From positions 21,461,888 through 21,525,887 of the forward strand of contig NC_049989.1 in assembly GCF_000003815.2 (NCBI RefSeq): a DNA stretch of 64,000 bases. The letters run 5' to 3'. The translations under genes and the position numbers were made by a program. The notes under the pieces were generated by a model. It was not told the DNA's origin, did not search any database, and saw only the letters and a list, made by a program, of their open reading frames with translations. The stretch comes from Branchiostoma floridae (lineage: Eukaryota; Chordata; Leptocardii; Amphioxiformes; Branchiostomatidae). Shown here piece by piece: positions 34,231 to 46,038 of this stretch. Every line of letters starts with the position of its first letter. The first letter of the stretch is position 1.

Positions 34231-34530
34231 CGTTGCCAATGGAGCCAAATTGTCTCACACCAACGTTTCTGTGAATTGGCAAAAATTACATTCAGAAAAG
34301 TTACCTGAACGAACGAAGTATTTAAATATGCAACCTTTTTTTACCTTATACGTACCTTCGAAAGTTCTATATTGAAGGGAAAATGTCGTTAGAGGAGCGA
34401 AGTAGGCAGACGAAATTAAGCAATTAGAGGGAACTTTGGTAGGAGATAGTATATGACCTTTGACCTTAGAACCACACGTGTGAATGTTCCAACACATTTC
34501 TCCACTTTCCGCTGTGATTAAACGGCAAAA
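34138..34530. promoter_or_regulatory. Divergent DLEC1/UTP18 promoter
   Basis: The DLEC1 5' untranslated exon ends at 34138 (CATACAG|GTACGA on the minus strand) and the UTP18 ATG is at 34531, so both transcripts must start within under 400 bp. On the minus strand, AAGATGGCCGC (complement of 34213-34223) matches the YY1-type element common near animal transcription starts. It also contains an ATG opening a 15-codon upstream frame that stops before the splice site. No TATA box is seen. Confidence 0.7.
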
Positions 34531-37500
34531 ATGCTGAGAAGGGCTGTTCGGAGAAAAGACGAGACATCTGGGACGAAGAGAGAAGGCACTGAAGATGCAG
34601 GAGAAGATACAGAGGGCCCCAAGAAGGTTCTAAGAACGTTCCAAGACAAGAAAACGTGGAAGGCAGCTCGGAAGGCCAAGGAGGAGTCCGCCTTGGAGGA
34701 GCTTGTCCTGGGAAGACGGCAGGAGGAGCCGACAGACAGACTTCAAGACGCAGAACACCAGTCTGAGGATCCGTCTGAGGAGGTAAGGCTATATTTGGTA
34801 GTGCTGGAACTCTTCAATGGTTTGGGAGGTACTTGTACTTTCTATGGATGGGGAGGGGGGCAGATGGGGGTGGGGGGCAGCATACATTATGTATATGTAT
34901 GATAAATATGAATATACTGTATACAATTTGTCTTCCTCTGATTCTTTCAAACCCATGTTGGAGCTGTCAGAACCGTGTACAATAAGATCTGTCATGCGAA
35001 CAGAAATAGTAATTAATCAGAAAAAAGACCTACCCATATATGCCAGGTACGGAGGCTATGTTAATTGTTATAATGATAATAATCACCAGATGTATTTGCC
35101 AGCCAGTATGTACCCAAATTATGAGTAATGAGGCTGTTTAACTTGGTCGAGGCAACTCCTCGAGCACGGGACCACCCATTTTACGTCCCTCCCGGAAGAC
35201 GATTTCGTGAAAAGCTTCGTGAGACTGAGAGGCTACAGCAATCCGGTGTGACAGCGATCTCGCCCCCCCGGCGATCTCGCCCCCCCCCCGGGGGGGGAGA
35301 TCACTAGGGTTTTCGCCCCCCTTTAGGGTTTTCGCCCCCCCCCCCCCCCCCGCCAAGAGCAGCTGGTTATTACATATTACAGGTGCGCTACCTGGTACTA
35401 TACTGCACCTGGGAAGTAACGTGTATGGTGTGTTACCTGGTACCTTATGGCACCTTATTACCGTACCGTAAGATGCCTGTCATACCTCGAAAGTCGATAC
35501 TATATTGTTCGGTGCAAACATGACATTGAAATGAAAAAGACAATTTTTGCAGCTGAGGTGGCATAAAAACAGTGCTACTGCGAACGTATAAATCAACACC
35601 GTCTATGGTACGGAATACGTCAGCTATATGTTTTCAATTTGTCACAGTGTTTTCTTTCTTGTGCTGGAAACATTTCCAAAGCACTAACAAAAACACACGT
35701 GAAAAATAGTTTCTCATTATAAACACTATCTACACGCAAGTTGATATAGCTGTTGCTAGATGCTACACAAACACTGGTAAAGTACCAGTCTTAAGAAACA
35801 CGGGTAAATGCATCAGTTCCTAAATACTAGAAAAAACAGTCATGTTGGAGGTGAAGATATCCCTTGGCCAGGTGCATATACCAAAATGTGCGTTATTCTA
35901 ATTAATACCTAATATTTGCATAATTAATAAAGACATTACATAGTTCTTTTGTGGTCACTTCATGGTAGAGACTTCATATTGGAGATATATAGGTTGTTTG
36001 AGAACAGGTGAATACAATGAAATACATCTTATGTCAAGACTCAGGTATATGCAATAATGGGAATACAAGGGACCCAACCCTCCTTGTCTGAAACAAGTTC
36101 AACTATCTTATTACCATGTAATTACGTTAATATTGATACTATGAATGGATTTATGTATCAAACTTGTGTACTTATATCATTATGAAACTGCATTTTGCGA
36201 TTTATACAAATCAACTTCTAAAATGTCATGTAAACCCGTTTTTTTGGGGGGGGGCGAAATCGCTAAAGGGGGGCGAGGTAGGGGGGCGAGATCACTAGCT
36301 GGGGAGGGCGAGATCGCTAGCGATTTCGCCCCGGGGGGGCGAGATCGCTAGTGATTTCGCCCCCAGGGGGGCGAGATCACGGGGGGCGAGATCGCTGTCA
36401 CACCGGACGTCCTTGGTTGGTACCCCATCCAAGTACTGTCCAGACCGCGCATTGCTTAACTTTCGAAATCGAGGGATCGGGTGTACCAACGCGCCACGCG
36501 GCCGTAGCTAGTACAGAGTATACATTGAACATGCTAACTTAGCCTCATTAGTCATTGGCATAATTTGTGTATATTCCTTGGTAAATATATAACTTGCAAA
36601 TAAACTTCCGGTTTGGAAATGTGACCTAAGCCTTAGGAGGCTATGTAATGTTGCACATTGTGCGGAACTTCTTCCACTTCTACTTGGTGGGTAGCCTTGG
36701 GGCCGTGTGTGGTAGGCTTTGGGGGTACAACTGTTTGAAGCCTGTTTTTCAGCAGAAGACCCATTCAATGGGGCACAAATGGAAACATTGTTACGGTACT
36801 TACTGTGATTTTGATGTTCCTGCTCACCTCTGTAGGGTTCTGATGATGATGTGGACAGTCTGGGGGTCGTAGACACCCGGGAAGCTGCTTGGGTGGACGA
36901 TGATGATGATGATGATGACAGAACACGGTAAGTTAGAATCTCTATGAGAAATATTCTTTCGTACTTCCCCTCACCAACTTGTTATTGAACCAAACAGACC
37001 AGGTTCCATATGTGGACAGTCTACTTGTACTACTGAGGCATATCTTCTTCTTCTTTAATGCACTTTTCCTAAAAGAAAATTTGCACAAAACTTACACAAG
37101 CAAAAAAATAAAGGCAGGCATGTTTTAAACAAGTAAAGTGATGTGTCTTAACAACTCTTGCACATCTTAACACACATCTAAGAGCCTCAGGGTAAAAATC
37201 AAACATCAAGTTACCCATGGCAGTGGTAATGATTTGACCTTGTTGTTGACCTCTCTTGTTTCAGGGTTGAGAAGACGTCAGATGTTCCATCGTGGGCGCA
37301 AACGTCACAGGGAAGAAAACGTCAGCACGAGTCAGATGGTACGACTTCATGTTTATGTTCATTTTGTATCTGCTTTGTGAAACTAACCATCATTTCATGT
37401 ACATTCGCAAAAGTGTAGCCTGTTTCTATGCTGTCTTTAGTTGTGCAAACATGCAACAGTAACGTCATTGAGTGACCTATCAGTATCAAACATCAAACTC

Positions 37501-40500
37501 ATCATAAATTTGCCTGCCCGCAACTATGTTACAAATTTCGGTTGACCCCTAGATAATATTCCCGTTAATGATTAACACAAAAATTAAAGATCTTGTATGT
37601 ACTGAACACATGTTGTGAGTGGCCTTCTTGGGCAAGTGGACTGTAACATAAGGATTTCATAGGTCCCCTGAGTGGTCTTCTTTGGCAGGTTTGACCACCA
37701 ACTTTTTAGGTGCCCTTAAACCTGAGTGGTCCTCTTAGACAGGTTTTACTGAAGCAACCAATAATTTGTGTCCCCTGTGTGGTTTTCTTGGACAGGTTTG
37801 ACTGTACATTCTCACAGAGAAAGAGAGAAATCTTTATTGTCACAACAAAAAGTACGGCGACTTTCGTAAGGTCTATAACTATAAACTACTTACAATGCTT
37901 ATAGATATTTCCCCTCCCTCCCTGTGCAGACGACAGTGATGAGGAGTTGTTACAGCACACAGGAGACCTGCTGGCCGAGTCCTCGGCTCTGCCTCGCGGG
38001 AACATCAACATCAAACGCTGCAGCGACGTCAACAAAACATACCCACACCAGGTAAGATTGGGGGGTTCTGGGTTAGAGGGTATTTTGTCCATGTCAAATT
38101 CCAATATTTGTATCGGCCACATCAGCAGGCTAGTTGGGCAGCCCTGGCTGTGTGCTGAACAGCCAAACCTGCGTAATACCTCAGTGCCAAGGCCAGGGAT
38201 TGGTCCCTTGATCCACTCCGTGCCTCAATTTTGTGTGCTCCTGAACCATAGCCTCTGCTGCCTTTAGACTTAGTCCAGTATCAGAACAGCTAAAGCAATT
38301 AATAGGGAAGAGGCAAGAGTGAAGCATAAGCATATTGGTTTACCTTGGATGGCTCTTGTTTCACAGGGTTAATGAACAAACTGAACTGATTAGTAGATAA
38401 GAATTGAGATGTTAAACTTGTATTTTCCATTTTCAGGGCCCTGTTAGAAGAGTAGAGTTCCACCCATCAGCACAGGTGTGTCTGACTGCAGCACAGGACG
38501 TACTGGGGCTCTTCCAGGTGCAACACTTTATCTCATAATCAACTCTGTAACAGTCATGCCATTCATTGGTTGAGTCTCAAATTTAAAAGACAATGCTGAA
38601 CAACAAATGGAGAAAATTGACATGAAAACAGAATTAAGAGTCCTGTCCTACCTTGGTACACAAAGTTTAAGAAAGTAGAGTCAAGTTTTCCTCCTCTGTT
38701 TTCATGTGAAAAGTTTGCTTATTTCTTACTGGAAATGTGAGAGAACCCAAGACATAACATTGTGTGACCCAGTGCTGCCAAATCTGTAATGTAAAATAAA
38801 ATTGTATCTGTATGACAGCTTTTTAATCACCAATAGCACAATGAAATTTCAGTAAAGATACATTTATATGTCCATGTACTTGACCATCCAGGTTGACGGC
38901 AGGAACAACCCTAAGATCCAGACGTTACACCTTGAGAAGTTCCCAGTCAGGACGGCCCACTTCAGCACCTGTGGGAGGGAGGTCATCCTTGCATCCACCT
39001 TCAAGTGGTTCTTCGTGTATGACATGATCGCTGGCAAGGTCATCAAGATTCCCAAAATAAGAGGTGAGTCATGTCAGAACTGTCTCATGCTGCAACAGGT
39101 GAGTCTATTGGTGTGAGGATTGTTAGAAGCGGGGCGGGTACAAAATGTGTTTTTTTCCTTGTAGACCTCACCAGTTCATATTGGATTTTGGAAGAAAAAA
39201 GCTGTTTCAGAAAATCAACATAGAAAAGATTTGATGATCTATCTTCATTAATATTTATGACAGGTGTATACGACACCAGTGTCTCCAGATGGTTGGTTCC
39301 TACTGTTTGGGTTGTGTTTGTTGGAGAGTCTGCGTACTGAAAGTTAACATATTTGTGTTGATGTTTTATGACAGGAGTAGACGACACCAGTCTGTCCCGG
39401 TTCGAGGTGTCCCCAGATGGGAGGTTCCTGCTGTTTGGATTATGTTTGTTGGTTAGTCTGCGTACTGAAAGTTAACATATTTGTGTGTATGTTCTACAGG
39501 TGTAGATGACACCAGTCTGTCCCGGTTCGAGGTGTCCCCAGACGGGAGGTTCCTGCTGTTTGTGTTGGTGTGTGTGTGTTTGAGAGTCAGCGTACTGAAA
39601 GTTAACATGTTTGTGTTGATGTTTATGACAGGAGTAGACGATACCAGCCTGTCCCGGTTCGAAGTGTCTCCAGACGGGAGGTTCCTGCTGTTCCTGGGGA
39701 AGAACGGCTTCCTGCACCTGCTGTCTGCTAAGGTAGGACTCTGCTACAATCATACATCACACCAACAGGCGTCTTCCATATCTTACTAGTTAACACATTG
39801 TAGACTTTGTACTTTTTGTTGCCTCCACTGCCAGAAGAACCCTAAATCTTGAAACTTTTTGCAGTTGTTTTATTTTTGCAGTGACCTGTCCATCATGAAT
39901 TCATGATACTTCGAGTGTGCATTTCTAATGTATGACATGTTTAAATGGCAAATTTAAAACGCAGCAAAAAAACTACAGAATAGAAAGTTAATGAATTTAC
40001 AGTAAAGCCCAAGCAAGCTCATCTTTGATGTGATTGGTTTTCAAAGGAAGTGATTTAGTGGTAAATTTGTAATAAAAAAATCTTCGTTAGTCCAACCAAG
40101 TCAAGAATGATTTTTTGCTTCTCTTGATGTTAAAGATATGCCCAGATATGCCTCTACACTTAAAGGCATATCTGAGCAGATATGCCTCTACACTTAAAGG
40201 CATATCTGGGCAGCCTGTAATGTTGTTGTTGTTTATGTTGTTGTTTTTATTTAGACCAAGGAATGTATGAGCAGCCTGTATTGTTGTTGTTTATGTTTAT
40301 GTTGTTGTTATGCTATAGACCAAGGAATGTGTGAGCAACCTGTAATGGTGTTGTTGTTTATGTTGTTTTTATTTAGACCAAGGAATGTGTGAGCAACCTG
40401 TAATGGTGTTGTTGTTTATGTTGTTTTTATTTAGACCAAGGAATGTGTGAGCAGCCTGTAATGGTGTTGTTTATGTTGTTGTTGTTTTTATACAGACAAA

Positions 40501-42664
40501 GGAATGTGTGAGCAGCCTTAAGATGAACAGCGATGTTTCAGCAGGGACCTTCTCCAAGGACAGTCGACACCTGTATTCAGTAGGAGGTGAGGTGGCTTCC
40601 TTAAGATCATGTTATGTCTTGAAGACATTAGTCCTTCTTCATACAGACACTGCAGCTTGATATTTCTTTTGATATAATCCTGGTAGGACCAGCAGCAGAT
40701 TTCCATACCTCCCGGGGCTGGCCTAAGGTTTTTTTTCATTTTGGGGCTTAAACAGGGCTGTCTCCAGGACCCGCTCTGATGTCTGTCTGTCACTATTGAC
40801 AGGTAGATGTACCTTAACCTGTTCCTAACCCTGTTGTGACTGTTTTGCCCCTCAGATGATGGGGAGGTGTACGTGTGGGACGTGGGGACTAGAGACTGTA
40901 TCCACAAGTTTGTGGACGAAGGCTGCACACACGCAACCACCATCGCTCTGTCACACAACTCCAAGTACCTCGCTACGGGGTAAGTACCAAGTTTGAGGAG
41001 GGTCACACCTGGAGCATATTAAAAGATCCCACCACAATTATTGATTGATAAGGTAGGGGTCTCGGTGTGAGTGGATCAAACTTTACGGTCTGATCTCACA
41101 ACTGTAGGATGACTCGGGATAACAGAGGCACTTGCTGGATTAAGCTGGTGTTCAGAAAATTCCCTCCAGTCATGAACGGTATTGATGTGAGATATAAACT
41201 CAGTCATGTTTGGGACCGCATTCTTCCCACTTCAGCACCGACACAAAGTAGAACCAGTCAGTATTACCCTGAACAAGGTTGACAGGCAGACTAGGTATTA
41301 ACTCCCTCGTTGTGTAGAAAAAGAACATTTTTAACAGTGATTTACACTCCTGATGACACTATTCACGGACCCCATTCATGCTTGTGTACTACAGGTCCCA
41401 GAGTGGGGTAGTGAACATCTACGACACACAGCGCGCCCTGACCAGCTCTTACCCGACACCACTGAAGGCTCTGCTCAACCTGACCACACCCGTCACACAG
41501 ACGACCTTCAATCACACGGGAGAGGTCATGGCCATGTGCAGCAACGAGGTGTTCAAGGCTGCCAGACTGGTGAGCATGGCTGGGGTACACTATTTATAGG
41601 CTTCGGTCAATATTGACCATGGTAAAATCCTAATTGATATCAGCCTTACAGCGTCGGCTGTGGCTAAACAGTCCTATACAAGAATGACAGTATCTGCTAA
41701 ATAGGGCACATCAGATTCTGTAAGCTGACTCAGGTCTGTTGCAGAGTTCTTTTCACAGGATCTGCTTTTCTAAGTGATGTAAGTGGATACCTGTGCAGAG
41801 TTCTGGGGGACCAGTGCATTGTCAAAACACCAGTCACTTTCAAGCTGGGAAATACTGTAAATGCAAAGATGTTCGCGGTGGACAAATGTTTCATTTTTCT
41901 ATTATGGTATTAGACTGCAGTCTATGGTGTCACCATGAACTTAAATCCACCGTGAAAAGTCCCTTTTCCTGCTACCGCGAAATTAAATCCCTGTAAACTT
42001 AAATGCATTTACAGTATTCTGTAAATTTCAGGGGTACCCAGGTGATTTTTGTACATGTGTTTGGAAAAATTGTACATGTATTCTTTCACCTGTGAAAATG
42101 TCTATTGAAGTTTTAAACATGATTTTTCCTTCCATCTGACCTTCAGGTCCACCTACCGACCTTGAGCGTGTTCTCTAACTTCCCTGAGGCTGACAGCACG
42201 GTGAAGCGGGTGCAGTGTCTGGACTTCTCTCCACACAGCGGGTACCTGGCAATGGGCAACAACCAGGGAAGGGCAATGCTTTACAGGTGGGTGTGAAGGG
42301 GGAGGGGGGCATTCATAGGGTACTGCTGTACAGTGGTGTGAAGGGGGAGGGGGGCAGTCATAGGGCACTACTGTACAGGTGGGTGTGAAGGGGGGGGCAG
42401 TCATAGGGCACTACTGTACAGTGGTGGAGGGGGGAAGGCTAGGGGGGCAGTACACTGTATAGGTGGATATGGGGGGGGGGTCATAGGGCACTACGGTACT
42501 AATTAAAAAAATAAGAAGTGGTGTAAAGGATGAGGGGGCATGATTTGTTTGTGCAATTTTTCAACCCCAAGTCTAGTTATGAGTTTTGAAGCGGCTTTAT
42601 TCATGCGTAATTGACATGTCAACTTTTCTGTGCCTTCAGGATCAAACATTACAAGGACTTCTGA
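34531..42664 (+). CDS. UTP18: UTP18, small-subunit processome WD-repeat protein
   Basis: Complete; 12 coding exons: 34531-34782, 36836-36927, 37265-37338, 37930-38051, 38437-38517, 38892-39063, 39632-39732, 40496-40586, 40856-40979, 41395-41569, 42147-42286, 42640-42664 (stop TGA 42662-42664). All junctions are GT-AG with matching phases, giving 482 residues. The N-terminus is basic, then acidic with an aspartate run in exon 2 (WVDDDDDDDD). The C-terminal half is WD repeats: RRVEFHPSAQVCLTAAQD, DDGEVYVWDVGTRDC, SQSGVVNIYD and TLSVFSNFPEADS. It ends MLYRIKHYKDF, matching human MYRLHHYSDF. Known role: U3 snoRNP/UtpB subcomplex in nucleolar pre-18S rRNA processing. Candidate polyadenylation AATAAA at 43217-43222 and 43366-43371. 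Confidence 0.97.
35094..36515 (-). mobile_element. 5S rRNA-derived SINE split by a DNA transposon
   Basis: On the minus strand, 36510 to 36407 resembles the internal promoter half of 5S rRNA. GTTAAGCAATG (complement of 36450-36460) stands in the box A position, and AGTACTTGGATGGG (complement of 36424-36437) in the box C position. The element is interrupted at 36406 and resumes at 35242, continuing to a tail near 35094. A tail fragment of the same family (AATAATGAGGCTGC) occurs at 43741. It lies in UTP18 intron 1. Confidence 0.7.
35243..36406. mobile_element. ~1.16-kb non-autonomous DNA transposon
   Basis: CCGG then TGTGACAGCGATCTCGCC at the left, and GGCGAGATCGCTGTCACA then CCGG at the right, form inverted ends inside a 4-bp CCGG direct repeat, a likely target duplication. 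Subterminal regions carry many GCGAGATCGCTAG and TTTCGCCCC repeats separated by G or C runs. The middle has no transposase frame. It sits within the 5S-derived SINE. Confidence 0.75.
37620..37807. mobile_element. Diverged relative of the TACAGTCAAACC MITE
   Basis: Repeated TGGTCTTCTTGGACAGG-type segments end in GGACAGGTTTGACTGTA at 37791-37807, matching the right end of the 11518-12006 element. The left end is not clear. UTP18 intron 3. Confidence 0.55.
39255..39631 (+). repeat. UTP18: Three acceptor-side copies of UTP18 exon 39632-39732
   Basis: Copies of the first ~60 exon bases (VDDTSLSRFEVSPDGRFLLF) with the preceding ACAG acceptor begin near 39263, 39377 and 39502. The intronic segment GCGTACTGAAAGTTAACAT recurs between them. 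Only the copy at 39632 continues into the full exon with a donor. The first copy has an internal deletion. Confidence 0.9.
40133..40212. repeat. Tandem hairpins in UTP18 intron
   Basis: AGATATGCC and GGCATATCT arms with a TCTACACTTAAA loop occur twice in a row. No function is evident. Confidence 0.7.
40215..40495 (+). repeat. UTP18: Acceptor-side array of UTP18 exon 40496-40586
   Basis: Four or five ~58-65-bp units contain a TAG acceptor, ACCAAGGAATGTGTGAGCA (start of the exon, TKECVS) and a TTGTTGTTTATGTTG linker. Only the last copy (40496) leads into the complete exon. The units provide T-rich tracts ending in AG and could compete as acceptors. Confidence 0.88.
41853..42016. mobile_element. 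MITE, perfect 13-bp TACTGTAAATGCA ends
   Basis: 164 bp; the left end TACTGTAAATGCA and right end TGCATTTACAGTA are perfect inverted repeats bounded by TA. The interior matches 13673-13883 (GGTATTAGACTGCAGTCTAT). UTP18 intron 10. Confidence 0.85.
42280..42490 (+). repeat. UTP18: Donor-side array of UTP18 exon 42147-42286
   Basis: After the true donor (TTTACAG|GTGGGT), the sequence TGTACAG(GT)GGTGTGAAGGGG and a GCATAGGGCACTAC-type segment recur four times in about 200 bp. At least one unit recreates TGTACAG|GTGGGTGTG, an equally good donor. Confidence 0.85.
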
Positions 42665-43840
42665 TACAACCTGTGCCACGGCCATCTTGTCATCAAGGTC
42701 ATACCACCAACCTGCCTGTCCTACAGAGCACCCACAGCTCCACACGATTGGACAACCGTAGTCATCTGATCAGGATAATAATTATCATAGTTATATGGTC
42801 AAGCAGGGATTTTTCTCAAGAGAAAAAATAACTGAAAAAGAAATTTGCCTCAGTCTAGTTTTAGCTGAGTTGAAAAACTTTTGTACTGAAAGCATATGTA
42901 TCAAGAAGATATACATATATGTACAAAGCATATGCATGTTTGGTAGTATACCAGGGAAGTTCCTTAGCTCTTTTTGACAAGTACTATATGAACAGTGATT
43001 ACAGTGGTTCATCCCAGTGGCTCTAGGTACAGGGGGGTTTAAAATATTTAACACTCACTCACTCGCGGCCTATACCCACAATGGTCGTAACATTTAACAT
43101 CTGATTCAAAATTTGCCCATGGACTACTCATACTGGACCATGCTATGGTGCAAATTTGGGTCAAGGTTGATTTGAATGAATTCAACAGACTTCTACCTAT
43201 TGCACAACTGCATGTAAATAAAATGTACATTGCTTTCTTACAAGTCATAAACTTGTAGTTATCAGTCATTTTGTTAGTGGCATATACCGTGTAATTTCAT
43301 TGTACTTAATTTTATGCTACATTTCTACTGTGTATGGTTCCACGTACAATCTTCCTTTCAATGTCAATAAAATTTTATGGCATATATTTAATACATTGTC
43401 TGCAAGTATTTTCAAGTGAAATCCTGTGTTGAGGAATACATGTTTTATTTGGCCCAGAACTTTGGCTGCCCATACCCAATACTAGGTAGGATTCAATATA
43501 CCGGTAAACACAGGACCATGTATTGTAACATAGAAGCCGGACTGCGGTATCGCAAGTTCACCTTTATCTGTGGGGTAACCTATTTCTGTTGTTTTGGGGA
43601 TATGAACTCAACGAATGGTGGTTTCAATATGCCGGGCCCCAATACCCCAAATACCATTTTTAATGCAACAGATAAAAGTTAAATCTGGTGTATTACAACT
43701 GGTGCATTATTTGCAGCCAGTAGGTACCTAATTTTTGAATAATGAGGCTGCTTTACGTGCATGTGGCACCTCCTCGAACACAGTATGGTAACCTCTTACA
43801 GATAAAGGTGAACTATCCATATATAGTATCCTTGCACATA

Positions 43841-44285
43841 TGTAACAGTGGGGTTCTAGCGCTGCCAAACTGACCACGCCAACAGCTCTTGAGCTTTTGG
43901 CGTTGTGGTTAGCACGTTGGATTTGTGATCCGGCTGCCCGTGTTCGGCGCGGGTTCGAATCCCGGGAGTCGGGATGTTGTTTCTTTCTGTTCTACTCGCC
44001 CCTCTGGTTGTTTCACTGGTTCCCATGCCGACCCTGTGAGTAACAGGCTAGCGGATGTGCCACACAGGGATGTCGAACTCGGAGATTCGAGGACGAATCT
44101 TGAAAAGAAAGGGGGGAGTAGTGTAACAGTGGGGTTCTAGCGCTGCCAAACTGACCACGCCAACAGCTCTTGAGCTTTTGGTGTTGTGGTTAGCACGTTG
44201 GATTTGTGATCCGGCTGCCCGTGTTCGAATCCCGGGAGTCGGGATGTTGTTTCTTTCTGTTCTACTCGCCCCTCTGGTTGTTTCA
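43841..44285 (+). mobile_element. Duplicated tRNA-derived SINE
   Basis: Two copies, 43841-44003 and 44122-44285, offset by 281 bp. The first has an A box TGGTTAGCACGTTGG (43906-43920) and a B box GGTTCGAATCC (43952-43962), in tRNA-like spacing. The second lacks six bases around the B box. The 281-bp unit including the intervening tail may be a local tandem duplication rather than two insertions. Confidence 0.75.
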
Positions 44286-45059
44286 CATACACAAAAGTGG
44301 CAAGAACATTTATCTGCTTTGATAGAAGTAACAAGGAGGCTGAATCAACGATTAAACCTCCTAGGAAGTAATTGTAGTTGACTAGAACGCAGTGAAGTGA
44401 AGAAGTTGACCATTTTATAAAGTGCCTGAAAGTGTGGCAAAGATGTCATGTGAAAATGATCTAACAGTAAAAGTCCGACAACAGAGCTGGAAGATTTCTT
44501 TATTCAGAGTTTTTCACAGGATAGTGAAACAACCCCTAATGGGAAAACTGAGACACTTCGACAACTGTCTGAATTCTTTGATTATAGATAACGTTACATC
44601 AAGGTATATGGACTCCTTTGAATCTGACAAAGTAATACATGTAATAGTTGAACACTCAAATCCAAAACATTCCCTACGTTACAAAATGTGATTCCTTTTT
44701 TTAAGTGTGAACAAGGAGGTTAAAGAAAGCCTCCTTGGTGTGAACAAATACAAATAGACCTTTCAAGGTCACCCAGCCATGTCCGCATCCATCAATTATC
44801 AATAGTGCAGTGTGAATGTTGGTGTTTTTCATGAAAAAATGGAGACATTTGGACAACAAATTACGGCCTTATAATAGTACAAAAAACCTCACACAAGACT
44901 ACTGAGCAGAATCAGCGACAAGTAGGCCAAAGAAAGGTTTAGATAACTGTTAAACGTCAGCAGAAGAGATACGCATATTTTCCACCGCAACAACAATCGC
45001 GAATGATGAATGTGTTGGTGAGCCGCAGCCCAGTTTGTAAGGGTGCGTCTGATTGGCCA

Positions 45060-45080
45060 CCGGCCTAAATGGCGGCATTT
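45060..45080 (+). promoter_or_regulatory. Possible SETD1 promoter element
   Basis: AAATGGCGGC at 45067-45076 resembles the YY1-type initiator-proximal motif, with an inverted CCAAT box (GATTGGCC) just upstream at about 45051. It lies 0.6 kb before the proposed SETD1 ATG. Transcript data would be needed to place the start. Confidence 0.35.
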
Positions 45081-45708
45081 CCGCTTCGACGTAGTCTCGT
45101 CAACACGGCGTCTTTTCCCGCCGTTTTCTCAACTTCTCGTCGCTTGTGTTCCGCACCGCAAACAAACAAAACACACATGTCCTACACTAAAGGGCTTCAC
45201 TTGCAAAGTAGAGGGATAATCGCGCTTCGCTGAATAATTTTGCCCGCTCGCTAAGGATTTAGCGCCACCAATCACAGACCGCCTTGTACTCCAATCGAGG
45301 TATTGTATTAGATAGAACATGAGTAAAACTATTGGCAGCCATACTTACGAATATATTGCATATACTATATTTTCTGGACACCTTTTACGTTTACTAATTG
45401 TAATCATAAAATAATAACTTGTAATTTTTGTTTAATACACAATACTCACATATATCTTTTATCTCTTTTAGACGCATTTTGAAGCGGTCCACTTTGACTC
45501 GAATCTACAATCGAACCGCGTGCTCTGCTTACACTCCCCGGTCTCGCGGTCCTGGGTATTTGTTTGCAATGGCTGAGGAAAGGACCGACGGACTGTTACG
45601 AGTTTCGCACATTTTGCGTCCAGGCTCTCGTGCCGCCAGGCTTGTGTCGACGTCGCTGGTCGCGCTGTGACCGCCCTGAGACCAGGAGTCAGCCGATAGT
45701 CCAGAACG

Positions 45709-46038
45709 ATGGATAGTTTAGTGCATGCGTCCCGAAAACCGGAGTCGAGCAACAGTGGGTTGGATTCATGTGTTCAGAGTTGCGTACCCCCCTCCCTCCC
45801 TGGTTTCGATCTCTCGTCACTAATTTCCCCTTGGCGAAGCCTGACGCCTTCTTGATGTTTTATTTCAGGTCTCAACGGTTTGCCCGATCGGCGAGGGGGT
45901 CACGGGGACAGGAAGGGCGGCCATGCGGGGCACCACGGCCACTGGCGCGCCTACAAGCTGCTGGTCGACCCGGCCCTCCAGAAGGGGCACCAGCAGAAAC
46001 TGGACAAGGTGTACCGCTACGATGGAGTCGTGCAGGGG
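45709..46038 (+). CDS. SETD1: SETD1 exons 1-2, N-terminal motif
   Basis: Exon 1 is inferred: ATG at 45709 in good context (ACGATGG), [15 protein letters not shown], donor ACA|GTGGGT in phase 1. That fits exon 2, which supplies two bases and then [20 protein letters not shown], a histidine-glycine-rich stretch as in SETD1B. Then come the conserved [19 protein letters not shown] and KVYRYDG. In the family this N-terminal region recruits WDR82. Exon 2 is secure; exon 1 rests on phase and Kozak context only. Confidence 0.75.

Larger units (their letters stand above)
42665..45708. other. UTP18-SETD1 intergenic region
   Basis: Contains the UTP18 3' end (AATAAA at 43217 and 43366), a 5S-SINE tail fragment near 43716-43790, two tRNA-derived SINEs, an imperfect hairpin near 44710-44741, and probable SETD1 upstream sequence. 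An 89-codon frame at 44422-44691 and an 80-codon frame at 45428-45670 have no recognisable similarity or splice partners. I do not call them genes. Confidence 0.6.

Noticed and set aside
35126-36550. TAATGAGGCT / AGCCTCATTA as inverted ends of one 1.4-kb element
   Set aside because: The left copy is part of the SINE tail (also seen at 43741), so the 10-bp match is probably chance; the true DNA transposon ends are at 35243 and 36406.
44422-44691. 89-codon frame between UTP18 and SETD1
   Set aside because: No recognisable motif, no splice partners and flanked by repeat debris.
45428-45670. 80-codon frame with ATGGCTGAGGAAAGG as an alternative SETD1 start
   Set aside because: It ends in a stop before the next exon and no donor joins it in phase to 45869; it does not resemble the SETD1 N-terminus.
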